Origin: Gryganskiella cystojenkinii
Taxonomy: Eukaryota > Mortierellomycota > Mortierellomycetes > Mortierellales > Mortierellaceae
DNA: 22,003 bases
Assembly (NCBI GenBank): GCA_015852425.1
Contig: JAAAIG010000663.1
Span: 1-22,003 of the forward strand
Reading direction: 5' to 3'
Below the pieces are notes generated by a model. The model ran no database searches. It was not told where the DNA came from and worked only from the letters and a program-made list of their open reading frames with translations. Both the position numbers and the translations under genes were made by a program. This document shows positions 1 through 11,163 of the stretch, piece after piece (position 1 is the stretch's first letter; every line of letters begins with the position of its first letter).

Positions 1-365
1 CTCTCTCTCTTTCTCTTCACACTACTCGACAATCTCGGTGGGTCAGTCCAAACCACCTTGCGCATTCATCCTTCTTGATCATCGTCATTCCCTACTCATC
101 TCCCATCCTTTCATCTTTCATTCTCATCCTCCTTGCTCCTCTTCCTTCAGTTTTTCTTTTGTGTCGCGTGTCATCTCCACAAAAAAAAAAAAAAAAAATT
201 CCGCTTTCGGAGTCTTACACTTGGCGCCCGCCCTCCCCGCCCTCTGATCGTCCTTCACCTTAACTGATAGTCGTTCCAATTTCTCGATCTCTCGCTCGAC
301 AGATCGTTCCTCCTTCCTCTCTTTCTCCTCCTCTAAGCGCATAGCGCCTAAGAGTCAGCAACGCC
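1..365 (+). promoter_or_regulatory. Upstream region and probable 5' leader of the seven-helix membrane protein gene
   Basis: No coding region is supported here. The stretch opens with a CT repeat, stays pyrimidine-rich, contains a pure run of 18 adenines at 181-198, and returns to CT-rich sequence up to the ATG at 366. I see no clear TATA box, so the true promoter may lie left of the window. CT-rich tracts close to the start fit a fungal transcription start zone and leader. The A-run could be a nucleosome-excluding poly(dA:dT) element or part of the transcript; the sequence alone cannot decide. Confidence 0.45.
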
Positions 366-2769
366 ATGAGCGACGCAGCCGAGACCTTCACCTCGACCAC
401 TCTCACAGAGTCCATCACCTCCACCATAGTCAACACAGCCTCGTCCACACTCTCAGCAACCTCATCGGTCTTCTCTCTAATCGTCTCACCGACTACGACA
501 TCAACCACCGTCGCCTCATCAACGCCGACATCCTCCTCACCAGATTCTGTATACAACAGTGAAGACCCTTATTCAAATCCGACATTACTCTGTGACTGGA
601 CCCGAACAGCAACCAACTGTCGAGATGCCGACTTTGTGAAATGGATGCTGGTTGCGTCCTCGGTTGCTCATTTTCTGGTCGCTGTCTATGGAGTCTGGTT
701 ACTCTCGTACAGGAACAAGGGATTCAACAAGAAGATTGTCACGGAGCTCTTTACAAAAGTCGGCACGGGACTTCGACCCAAACCTGTAAGGCCGAAAAAA
801 AAAAGCAAATATATTATTTTTATGTTTTTACGAGAGCAGCCAACCAACTGGTCTAAAGCTGATCAATATTTGTTAACAAGAAGAAGAACAAAAATACCTT
901 CGTTGTTTTCTGTTTGTAGATGGACTGTATTATTTTCTTTACCACGATTGCCTGCTTTGTCAAGGTGGCTGCCAACCTACCCTTGGTCTTCCATGCCTTG
1001 CCCAATGCCATGTGGCTCCGAGTCGCTATTGAGCAGATTTACTGGTAAAAAGAGAACAAAAAAAAAGAGGAGATATCAAAATTTTGGGACAATTGAGCTA
1101 ATCTCCGACGCCACCAATTTCACTTATATTAGGATCTTCGTCGCGGTTGGTTTCTCATCCTATTTTGTCGGACTCTTGTATGCTATGCCAGTGACCACGC
1201 GCGAGGGAATCTTTGCGGTTTACCAGCCCGAGGTTGTCTTTGGTGCCAAGCCCTTGCCTGCTATCCATGTTCTCACTCCAAGTACGGTTCAAAAGAATTT
1301 CTTGTTGGCCATGGGTCTCATCTACCCAACGGTCTTTGGTGCCGGTCTCGGTATCGCCTCTGGTGCACTGCATGACAAGGGCTATTTTTATGCCGGAAGA
1401 GTCTGTATGCTCTTGCAGTACTCGAACTGGGTCTTGATTCTTTGGTCTATGGCCGTCATGTTCTTTTATTATGGTCTCAAGTACACGTTCATCCTTCGCG
1501 CCAATATCATCATTGCCGAGGCAGCACTAAAGGCTCCGCGAGCGGCTTTTGGTATCGGCAACTTGAAGTCCCGATCTCCAGCGCGTTTCCTGTTCATTCA
1601 ACTGCAGATTACTGGATTCGGTGGTTGCGCCGTTACAGTCCTGGCGGGTTCACTCTGTATGCTGTGGGTCTTGTTCAAAGATCAAATCCTCAAAATGGAG
1701 GACGATCGGCTACCCCACACGATGGCCATCTTCTGGACCTGTATGATTGCCTTGGCGTTCTTTGTCGTCATGACCTTGATCGCTGCCCAGTCAATCAGAA
1801 ACCGGAGTCGAAGACTTCATGAGCCCTCCACGACCACGTCACATTCTTTTAGTCCTTCGGGCCAAAAGAGTGGTGGCAGCAAGCCCAACAAGTCGAGCCC
1901 TCAGGGTACAACGGGCATCAACAACTCTTCTTCGGATGACGCGGAGGCGAGGTTGACGCAGCAAAGTTCGGGCGATTTGAGCACACTTCAGTCCGGATCC
2001 GAGAAAGCCTCGTTGGATCGCATTGATCAAATTGATGATATGCGGTCGTACTTGCCCCACCCGCTTCACCAAGATGAGGTCATGAACTCAAGAGCCGCAG
2101 CGGCAGCGTCGGTTGCTACGATGGTCGAGATGTCTGACAGGATGGAACGTGAAGCCTCGAGACGCGACTCTTGGAGACCTGCGACCCCGACCTCGCAGAG
2201 CCGACCCTTGACAATTCAGACCAACATCAGCAATGGAACTGGACTCAGCAACCGCAGTCAGATCCGAGAATCTGTCTTTGGAGGACGTACGGCAAGAGAG
2301 GATGGAGGTCCCGCTTCACCTCCACCTCAAGGCGGTGGATTAAGTATACCGTCTTTTCCTCTGGTCGCGATTCGTTCCAATTCCAGAAACAGTGCTCAGT
2401 CTCGTCCCTCGACCAGCTCTGCGAATCAGATTTCGACCCAAACTTCTTCAGGCTCGGGCTCTTCCTCAAGGTTGTCACATGCATCTTCCAAGTATGGAGC
2501 GTCTTCAAGTGGATCGCACACTATACCCCAACAGCAACCAATGTCGCCGGCCAGCCCCACAAGTCCTATCCACTTGCAAACGTTGCAACAGCAGACTCAG
2601 ATGCAGCTTCAACAACTGCAGCAACAGCAGCCGGGAAGTCTCCGATCCCCTGCAACGCAAAGGGTGGTTCTCAAATCAGGAGGGTTCCAGACAATCCCTG
2701 AGCAGAATTATGTTGCAGGCAATGACTACGGTGGCGACTTACTTTACAGTGATTCCTTGCGACTCCAGC

Positions 2770-2800
<31 letters not shown>

Positions 2801-3674
2801 GCAACAGCAGCAGCAGCAACAACAGTCACCCTCAAGGACGAAATCCAACACTTCAACAGGTGGACGGATACAGCCCTCGCCGGTAATCGCACCCATGTCC
2901 CCGCCATTGTCATACCAACAACAACAGGCGTATTATGACTCATCAAGACCCATCAGTCCACCACCAAGGATGTCGACCTCCTCAAATCGTGGGTACCCTA
3001 CCTCCCAGCAGGAGCTGAATCTCCCCTTGGATATGCAGCTTCAACAGCAACATCCTCTTCATCAGGTCGCCTTCAAGGGTCTCTCACCCCCACCGAGATC
3101 ATCACCGATGGGTCTCGTGACTCCAAGTCCCTCTAGTCCAACGGCCACAAGTTTTGGGCGGTCAGGAGTATCAGCTTCACCGACAGTTGCCTCTGTGGCC
3201 ACGGTTGGATCTCCTTCTTTCTTCACGGCCGGATACGAGGATCCTTATCCACAGAATAATGTCGCTCGTGTTGGAGGTGCTGTCCGGAGGGTATCAGGAG
3301 GTGCGGCCAAGAAAGATTCACAGTCGGTTGTGTCGGGTTCTTCCGCTTCTCTGTCTGCACCAGCACCCACTTCTCCATCCGCTGCCTCTCGTGGCGCAGG
3401 AGGTGGTTATCAGAGCCATCGAGTTGCCGAACCTGGTCAGCCGATCTCATCACCGTCCCTTGGAGCGACAAACACTTTCTCAACAGAATCAACTGGACTA
3501 GCAAAGTCTTTGAGACAGACATCCGCATTCGCTCAGTCACACCAGCAACAGCAACAACAAAGGCCTGGACGGGTACAAGAAGACGATAACAGCGTGAGTG
3601 ACGAGATGGATGATGGCGCTAGTATTGAATCTGCGGGTGATGGCGCCTGGCCTCTGCCTCCTTCCTTCAAGTAG
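366..3674 (+). CDS. Seven-helix membrane protein with a long polyglutamine-rich tail (uncharacterised)
   Basis: Three exons: 366-785, 920-1044 and 1133-3674, giving 1028 residues. The introns are 134 and 88 nt, GTAAGG...TAG and GTAAAA...TAG, and the splice phases agree. The N-terminus (about residues 1-90) is rich in Ser and Thr with no cleavable signal seen, and could be outside the cell and O-glycosylated. Hydrophobic helices lie near residues 93-114, 141-165, 178-203, 237-260, 272-301, 334-363 and 378-403. The second is encoded almost wholly by the small middle exon. After a basic stretch (RNRSRR) comes a tail of about 625 residues rich in Ser, Pro and Gln, with 20 consecutive Gln at 727-746 and an acidic end. 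The layout resembles a receptor with a cytoplasmic signalling tail, but I do not recognise a GPCR family signature or any named family. Receptor, sensor and transporter all remain possible. The gene model is well supported; the function is unknown. Confidence 0.8.
2766..2825 (+). repeat. CAA/CAG repeat encoding 20 glutamines
   Basis: Twenty glutamine codons follow one another in frame in the tail of the membrane protein, mostly CAA first and mixed CAA/CAG towards the end. Shorter glutamine clusters lie nearby at about 2580-2632, 2918-2928, 3039-3052 and 3541-3560. The mixed codons suggest selection for glutamine as well as slippage. Length variation between strains is likely. Confidence 0.95.
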
Positions 3675-3708
3675 AAAGAAAGATAATACCCATACACTTC
3701 TACCATTT

Positions 3709-3714
3709 AATAAA
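3709..3714 (+). terminator. Poly(A) signal AATAAA of the seven-helix protein gene
   Basis: A canonical AATAAA hexamer starts 35 nt after the TAG stop at 3672-3674, the expected place for 3'-end formation of this transcript. Confidence 0.7.
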
Positions 3715-3755
3715 GTTGTCAAGAGCCAATAATCTGTCGCAGCAAAGATTAATGT

Positions 3756-3761
3756 TTTATT
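3756..3761 (-). terminator. Poly(A) signal AATAAA of the 3938-5462 minus-strand gene
   Basis: AATAAA on the minus strand lies about 180 nt beyond the stop codon at 3938. It is only about 45 bp from the plus-strand signal of the converging gene, so the two transcripts probably end very close together or overlap. Confidence 0.5.
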
Positions 3762-3937
3762 TGCAATTCATGTAGGTGTTTTGTGCATGCGTAGGAATGA
3801 GGTTCGAAAGGGGATCGGGCAAATGCGAGAAAGAAAAGAAAGGGTTCAATAGAATTTTGGTGCTGAAAGAGGGGAAGAGAAGCGACGGGATGGAGTGTTT
3901 GCAATAACGCTTTATCAAGTGAGAGGACAAACAGCAT

Positions 3938-5462
3938 TTAGTCCTTCGGATCCTGCGTCTGATTGGACTTTCCTCCTCCTGCTCTGTCCTTTCGAAAGTA
4001 GTCGACAAAGATAGAGAAGGCATTCTTGATGGCGTCCAGAAAAGTGACCATGGTGCCCTGCATCTCCGCTATTAGGCCCAAAGGAAAAAAAAATAAAAAA
4101 TGAGCGACAGGATTGTTACACACATTTCTATTTTTTAACGTCTTCTTTTGCCTCTTCATTTACCTTGATCTCGTTCCATACGAGCAATGTCGGCCTGACC
4201 TGATCGCATGAGTTCCTCGACCTGGGTGTATCGCATCATCAAGTAATCGCCCAAGATGGCCTGGATCTCATTGTTGAGTTCGTCCAGGTTATGGACAATC
4301 GCTATACGAGTATCCATACAAAAGGCAGAGACTTTAGTTGGTCGATATCACAACTACATGAGCCTCCCCAAAGAAAAGGTTGGAGCGACAACGTAGAAGA
4401 AAGGGAGAACGAGAGGACGCTTTTTTACCAGTGAACGAGTGAACGGTCTTCTCACGATGTTTGTTGATTGAATCTATCAGTGGCTGAGGGTCGAACGACG
4501 CGTAGTCGTTCAAGTGGAGATCTTCCTGCTGCTGCTGTTGCTGTTGTTGTCCGCGTCTCTGTGAATCCTCAACAGCGACCGGAGCAGCTCCACTGGACAT
4601 CCTGATTCTTTCCTGCTGTTGTGTCCGAGGAGAAGGTGGGAGTGATGGAATCTGGGGTTCCTGAGAGTAATGAGCTAGGAGGCCAGTATCACTCCCATGG
4701 CCGTCCGAGGTGTGAGTTTGAGACCTTTGGTTTTGACCGAGATGCTGAGGACTTCGACCCAGTGCCTTCCTAACTCCAGGACCAGACTCCAGAAATGGGG
4801 TCGCTTTGATGATGTGTTGAGACATGGACGATGAAGAAGTAGGAGACGTATGGCTCTCTCCTTCATCAGTGCAAAGCCATCGAGTCCAAGGTCCGTATTG
4901 CGGCGACTTTCCAAACGAGGCCGTCGACGTTGGCAAGGAAGGAGGCATCGGTGTTGTGGTCGTAGTGGTTGTCATTATCGCCTCCTTATGAACAACAACT
5001 GCGGCGGCAGCACCAGCCGTGGTAAGTCGAGTAGGATCCAGATTCAAAGATGACGGCGTTACAGTAGAAGAGGGAGACTTTTCTTGCTGCTCGTCAATGT
5101 GGGCACGAAGGAATGCAGGGAGAAAAAAAAAAAAATACTTTCAAATGATTAGACGCATGGTGGCAAAATTCAGAAAACTCACACAAAAACCATCGATTTT
5201 TGTGACCAACATTGATAAGATTTGTGCAGCTGTAGTTGTCGTCGGCATCCTGATCCTTGTCCGTGTTGGTGACCATGTCAGTATAGGGCGGGATCGTTCT
5301 GTGGGACGCGAACGACTGTGATTTGAAAGAAGAGGCCATGGAAACAAAGGAGAAAGGCATGGAGGACAGCTGAGTCCCCTCAACAACTGGCCCGGTCATG
5401 TCAATGTCCAGGTTGTTGTTTTTCTCCGAGTGCGAAAGAGGGGGATTCGAGTCTAGATTCAT
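3938..5462 (-). CDS. Uncharacterised protein: disordered N-terminus, helical C-terminus
   Basis: Minus-strand gene of four exons, about 372 residues in the preferred model: 5462-5183, 4998-4429, 4301-4164 and 4068-3938. The last two introns (127 and 95 nt; GTAAAA...TAG and GTAAAT...TAG) are clear and phase-consistent. The first is not: a strong GTGAGT donor at 5182 pairs in phase with an AG at 5000-4999. A 24-nt mini-exon (5086-5063), or another donor with the CAG acceptor near 5087, are alternatives. The first two thirds are Ser/Thr/Pro/Gln-rich, with a Thr run and eight glutamines, and look disordered. The last third, from about NDYASFDPQPLIDSINKHRE onward, is compact and predicted helical, with heptad-like leucines and isoleucines (LDELNNEIQAILGDYL, VEELMRSGQADIARMERDQ), and ends in a basic and Gly-rich tail. 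It could be an adaptor or coiled-coil complex subunit. I recognise no family and see no catalytic motif. Confidence 0.65.
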
Positions 5463-6916
5463 GGTGACGGTTCAACGGAAATAATGACTACTATGAGAAA
5501 CGCACTCGAGGATAGCGCCGTGGAATGAAGAGGTGGAGGGAGTGTGGTACAAAAAGCCCAGAAGAGTGTTGTATGGCAAGAAAGTTGATCAGTCGTCACC
5601 TGACGCTGATAGGCACGCGGATCATCAAAAAAACATGAGAAGAGGAGATCGCCAAGCCATGCTCTTTGCACTACCCAATAAGATTAAGCTTTCTCCAGAA
5701 TTTGGTCTGTTGGAGCCTTCTGTTTGCTTTTTTGCCTTTTGTTGCAATGCTACAGCCATAGCCTTGGCCTTTGACCTTTTTTGGAAGTTTCTTTCCGACC
5801 GACCGTTTCGTTGCTTATTTGTACAGTGTACGATCATTTCTTGGAATGAGGTCAATGAACCTGTTGGCTGTTGCCAAGTTGTTTTGACCCTCTTTGTTTC
5901 CCCTAGATTTTTTCCTTTTTTATTCTTATTTGTTGTCGTAGAGTTGATACAGGCAAGGTATGTCACCGCTGGTGCAACCTAAGGAAACAAAAGCGGCGAG
6001 GAGGCGGAGTTCCTCTCGTTACACATGGCAGCTCTGAGGCTTTACAAAGAAGCAGAAAACAAGAAAGAGCAAAATAACGAACCATAGATATCCCCGCAAC
6101 GATACTCAAGGAACCATTCAGAAGAACACCCGCCTATCGATCGAATCATGCTGCAGGAGTATTGAGAGGGTGGTAATAGTGGTTCTGACATCCGACAGCT
6201 TCAACTTGTACGGCCTCTGCCCTTTAAATAAACAAAAACAGTGCGGCGCGCCTCTTTTTACTTGGTTGACCACACGCCGCTTTTGAAATATTTTTTATGA
6301 AAGAGCCAATGTTTTCTCTTTCCTGATATATTGATGTATGCGAACGAGAATGGGTTGGCGAAGGACCCAGCTTTTGTCTCATCGTGTTATCTCATGTCTT
6401 TTTGTGGAAGCAGAGTGGCAGCGTTTGAATCCAGAGGCCACTTGGCGAAAGACCATTTTTACAAAAATGTTTATTTGTGTTTGGGTTTTTTTGTTTGTGC
6501 GAAGTGTCTCCGCCGTATAGGAGAAACTGCGGGTTAGAGTCATGTCATTCGTGCCTGGCTGTTTTGTTTACCAAGGCACAATCAAAGAATAAGCATTTTA
6601 TAGGATTTTTTTTCCTTTTTTTCTTGTAATCCTCGGCATCGAAGAGCCAAGTCAACAAAGTCAGGAAAAACCAGAAAAAAAAAAAAACAAAAAAGTCATA
6701 TAAAAAGGTTTTCTTTACCCTCCCTTCCGACTTCTATTTTTCTTTATCAATTTCAACAGTTTCTCAATCTCTCACACAGCACTTTCTCTCACCCCAACCA
6801 CACATTCCCTCTTCCGTCAGGTGCATTGCACGCGCGACCTCGCCTCTCCCCGCTCATCGTATCCTTCACAAACACAAGCCCATAATCCCAAAAAAGTCCC
6901 CTCTCACTCCTTTTTC
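5463..6916. promoter_or_regulatory. Divergent intergenic region between the orphan gene and the ABC exporter
   Basis: About 1.45 kb separates the two divergent starts. The open frames in it start at non-ATG codons or lack any protein-like character, so I call no gene. Visible items are a GC-rich 6-bp inverted repeat (GCGGCG at 6243-6248, CGCCGC at 6275-6280) followed by T-rich sequence, a CCAAT box at 6306-6310, and an A-run with a TATA box close to the ABC gene. The part near 5463-5600 should hold the promoter of the minus-strand gene, but I see no clear TATA there. Confidence 0.5.
6675..6706 (+). promoter_or_regulatory. Core promoter of the ABC exporter: A-run plus TATA box
   Basis: A run of 13 adenines (6675-6687) is followed by TATAAAAA at 6699-6706 and then a pyrimidine-rich stretch up to about 6820. 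The first in-frame ATG is at 6917, so the leader would be roughly 180 nt long. An A-tract beside a TATA box is a common fungal promoter design; the start site itself is inferred. Confidence 0.6.
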
Positions 6917-9900
6917 ATGATGAGTACCACCATCGAGCACGAGCTTCATGAGCTTGACCCAAAAGCGACGACCCCGACCCCTCCTCATTCAGAGTCTCAC
7001 ACTATTCAAATCGCCGCTTTGGAGGACACGACCACTACCATGGAACCCAAAGACTCCAACAAGAAGAACAAGAAGAACAAGAAGGACGGAAAAGAGAAGG
7101 AGGAGGAAGAAGCAAAGGTGTCCTACCTGCAACTCTATCGCTTTGCTACCCCTTGGGACTGGACCTGCGTCTTGTAAGTGAACGCTGAGCTATTTATTCG
7201 AAAAATGTCTTTGATTGCACGAAAAAGACAAAAACAAAAAAAAAAAAAACTGTGTACTCCGTCCTAATCAGATCTTCCCCTCAATTTTACCCATTGTCAT
7301 GCTCTCTTATGATGGTTCTATATCATTTAGCCTTGGTACCCTGTGTGCGTTCGTCAACGGTGTCGGTCAACCCTTGATCGCACTCTTGCTCGGCGGTGTC
7401 GTGACAAAGATCACCATCAATGGCGACGATATCCCGGCGGGTGTGGCCGAGGTCCGAATCATTGTGATCAAGTTCACGGTCGTGGGACTGATCATGGCCG
7501 TAGCTGCTTATGGTCAAATGTGCTTCTTTACGCTCTCGGCTGAGAATCAGACTAAAAAGATCCGTGAGCGGTACTTGCACGCGATCCTGCGACAGGACGT
7601 GGCCTGGCACGATACCTCACGAAACTCAGAGTCCCTCAACACCAGGCTTTCGGCAGATACCCAGTTGATCTTTGACGGGTTAGCTGATAAGGTCGGTCTG
7701 TGCTTGAGTAGTTTGGCGGCCTTTGTCGCTGGCATGGTGATTGCTTTCACACACGGTTGGAAGATGAGTTTGGTCCTTCTTGCCACTATGCCTCTCATTG
7801 CTGGTAAGTCCATCGTGAGCACCTTTTTTCAATTACTCGGCTACCCTATTCGCTTTGAGAAAGATATTATTATTGACCATCTTTTCATATATTTATCCTG
7901 TTACAGCTGCTGGCGCGTTCATGTCTTCTTTTGCCGGAGACAATTCCAAGGAGGGCCAGGATTCGTACGCCAGTGCTGGTGCTGTGGCCGAGGCTGCGAT
8001 CTCCTCGATCCGAACCGTGTACGCGTTCGACGGTCAGAAACGCGAGCTCCAAAAGTTTAACGTGCACATTGAGGAGGCCTACAAGTCTGGAGTAAAGAAG
8101 GCCATCGGCACCGGAATCGGTATGGGTTCCATCATGCTTATCCTCTTCAGCAGCTATGCACTCGCATTCTGGTACGGTGCTCGTGTGGTTCGTTCTGGTG
8201 ATATGGTCTCGGGTGATGTCTTGACTGTCCTCTTTGGCGTCGTGGTGGGATCCATGTCAATCGGTAACGTGGGACCAAACGTTGCAGTATTTGCCAAGGC
8301 CCAGGCTGCCGCCTTTCAGATTTTCAAGACGATCGAGCGTGTCCCCGTCATTGATTCCTCTAGTCCCACGGGAGCGAAACCCGAGAATTTACAAGGTCAC
8401 ATCGTCCTTCGCGATATTGACTTTGCTTACCCCTCGCGACCAGATGTCCCAATCCTGAGAGGGTTGAATGTCGAGGTGTTGCCCGGTCAAACCATTGCCC
8501 TGGTGGGTCATTCCGGTAGTGGTAAATCTACGATTGTTGGTCTGGTTGAGCGGTTCTACGATCCTCTCGCTGGTTCAATTCAATTGGACGGTCATGAACT
8601 CAAGGATATCAATGTCCGTTTCCTCCGTGACTCGATCGGCCTGGTCTCTCAGGAGCCTGTTCTCTTTAATGGAACTATCAAACAAAACATCACCTACGGT
8701 GTCCGTAAGGAGCAATCCATCCCGACCATGAGCGAGATCGAGCAAGCCTGTAAGTTGGCCAATGCCCACGAGTTCATTTCTCGCCTGCCCCACAAGTACG
8801 ATACCCTGGTCGGTGAACGAGGTGCCTTGCTCTCTGGCGGCCAGAAGCAAAGAATCGCCATTGCCCGTGCCTTGATCAAGAACCCCAAGATCTTGCTTTT
8901 GGATGAAGCCACCTCCGCTTTGGATACAGAATCCGAGCGTGTGGTCCAGGCCGCTTTGGATAACGCTGCAACAGGTCGATCCACGATCGTGATTGCTCAT
9001 CGTTTGTCGACCATTATGAATGCCGATCAGATCTATGTCATGGATAAAGGTATCGTCGTAGAGAAGGGAACACACGAGTCCCTGATGGCCCATGGCGGAA
9101 TCTATTCCGATTACGTCGCCAAGCAACAGCTCAAATCTGGTGGCGTTGACAAGGAGAGATCCGCCGCCGATGATACTGTCCCCCTTCAACCTCGTGTTTC
9201 GATCGTTCAAGACCAAAGACCTACTATTCACCGTAACGCGACCACTAAGGTCGGCTCCTTTCTCCGTCGCATGTCTTCGCACCATTCTGCGGCCGGTTCA
9301 GAGAAAGAGGATATGCTCACGATCAACATCCCCGAGGACGAGGAGATGACCCTGGCCAGGGAGAAGAAGGAAGCTGCACGCAAGCTCAAGTTGCAAAAGG
9401 CTCCCATGGGACGTACGATCAAGTATCTTAAGGACGATATCGGTCTGGTCTTCTTTGGCATTCTTTTATCGATGGTCCAAGGCGCCGTCTTTCCAACCAT
9501 GTCCCAGGTCATGTCCCGGTCTATCAACGCATTGACACTCAAGGACAGTCCCGGATATGATCTGATCCACGAGACGAATCACTATGCCATCATGTTTATT
9601 GTGGTCGGTCTGGCGGCGTTTGTCTCTTTCTGTGGTGGTTTGATCTGTTTCTTGATTGTAGGTGAACGTATGACCCGCAAAATGCGCTACCTGAGTTTTA
9701 AAGCTATCCTCTCTCAGGAAATCGCCTTCTTTGACAAGACTGAGAACTCGACTGGTGCTTTGGCCGGCCGTCTCGCCACGGATGCTCAACAGATGCTCGA
9801 CATGGTCTCCCAGATGATCTTGACCATGTTGGCTGCGCTCTCAAGTATCGCCTGCGGTCTCGGTTTTGCGTTCGCGGCCACCTGGCAGATGACCTTTATC

Positions 9901-11163
9901 ATTCTTGCGGCTGTTCCTGTTATTGGTCTCGGTCAGTATCTCGAGCTCGCGGCCTTGTCTGGATTTGGTGAAAAAACCCGCAAGGCTTATGAGAGGAGTG
10001 GTAATGTTGCCGCAGAAGCCATTGCCAACATCCGCACGGTCGCCTCACTCTCCAAGGAAGACCGATTCGAGTCCAGATATATCGAGGTGACCAAGGAGCC
10101 CCACCAATATGCGATCAACAAGGCCCTGTATGCTTCTTTTGGCTATGGAATGGCTCAGGGTGTTTCTTACTGGGCTTATTCGATCGGTTTCTACGGTGGT
10201 TACCGTTTGGTCGAGGCCCACATCATCAGCTGGCAACAAATGTGGAACTGTATGTTCGCCATCGTCTTTGCTGCTATGTCTCTCGGTCACATTACCTCGG
10301 AGCTCCCCAAGTATGCCAAGGGTAAACAGTCTGCCATTAACATTTACGAACTTTTGGACAAGGACACGACCATCGATGTCGATCGTGAGGGTTTGGAGCT
10401 CAAGGGCTCTGTCAACGGTGCCGGTGATTCCCTGTCCCTGGAGAAGGTCCAATTCACGTACCCGACTCGATCGGATGTGCCCATCTTCAAGGGAGTTGAT
10501 CTTCAGGCTCAACCTGCTCAGACAATCGCTCTGGTTGGTCCCTCCGGATGCGGTAAATCGACCGTCATTGCCCTTTTGGAGCGTTGGTACGAGGTCGATG
10601 GTGGCAAGGTCGTGGTCGACAGCCACAATATCAAGGACATTCAGCTGCACAATCTCCGTAACCGCATGGCTCTTGTTGGTCAGGAGCCCGTGCTTTTTGA
10701 TGTCTCTATCAAGGACAATATCCTCTACGGACTCCCCGACGACGAGGAAGGTACAATGGAGCAGGTCATCGAGGCCGCTCGTGTTTCCAATATTCACGAC
10801 TTTGTCATGTCCTTGCCTCAAGGCTACGATACCCGAGTCGGCGACAAGGGATCCCAGCTCTCTGGTGGACAGAAGCAACGTATTGCGATCGCGCGTGCGT
10901 TGATCCGAAACCCCAAGGTCTTGTTGCTGGATGAAGCTACCTCTGCATTGGATTCCGAGTCTGAGAAGTTAGTCCAGGAGGCGTTGGACAAGGCTCGGTC
11001 TGGAAGGACCACGATCGTGATTGCTCACCGTTTGAGTACTATCCAGGATGCGGATCTGATCTTGGTGGTCAAAGATGGTCAGGTGGTTGAGTCTGGCCGT
11101 CACTATGAGCTTATTGCGCTCAATGGCGTCTACTCTGAGCTTTGCAAGCGGCAGAATCTTTAA
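6917..11163 (+). CDS. Full-length ABCB-type multidrug exporter (P-glycoprotein family)
   Basis: Exons 6917-7173, 7331-7803 and 7907-11163 give 1328 residues, normal for a full transporter. Introns of 157 and 103 nt both have GTAAGT donors. The start is one of two adjacent ATGs (6917 or 6920). The order is membrane domain (about 85-370), ATPase (410-640), linker, membrane domain (745-1040), ATPase (1085-1325). The first ATPase has Walker A GHSGSGKST at 444, a Q-loop, LSGGQKQR at 552, Walker B LLLDE ending at E577, and switch H608. The second has GPSGCGKST at 1121, LSGGQKQR at 1228, Walker B with D1252, and H1284. Both have an A-loop tyrosine, so both ATP sites look active. The N-terminus carries a Lys-rich stretch (KKNKKNKKDGKEKEEEEAKV) before the first helix. 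The family exports hydrophobic drugs, lipids or lipopeptides across the plasma membrane. The substrate cannot be read from sequence; peptide pheromone export is another family option. Confidence 0.96.

Noticed and set aside
2171..2886. Long overlapping frames in the tail of the seven-helix gene
   Set aside because: They are shadows of CAG-rich coding sequence in other frames, with no splice or start signals of their own.
366..3674. Single-exon gene of 1102 residues
   Set aside because: Two segments have clear GT-AG borders; removing them restores a helix starting MDCIIFF and the Trp codon at the second junction, so the spliced 1028-residue model is preferred.
5533..5982. Open frame of 149 residues on the plus strand in the divergent spacer
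   Set aside because: It begins at a GTG, not an ATG, has no domain-like pattern, and is rich in Phe/Cys from T-rich non-coding DNA.
6241..6300. GCGGCG/CGCCGC inverted repeat followed by T-rich DNA, resembling a terminator
   Set aside because: Rho-independent terminators are not expected for fungal nuclear genes, and no transcript is predicted to end here.
8575..9285. Antisense frame of 236 residues inside the ABC gene
   Set aside because: It lies over the conserved first ATPase domain and mirrors its codon bias; the same holds for the 277-residue antisense frame at 10045-10878.
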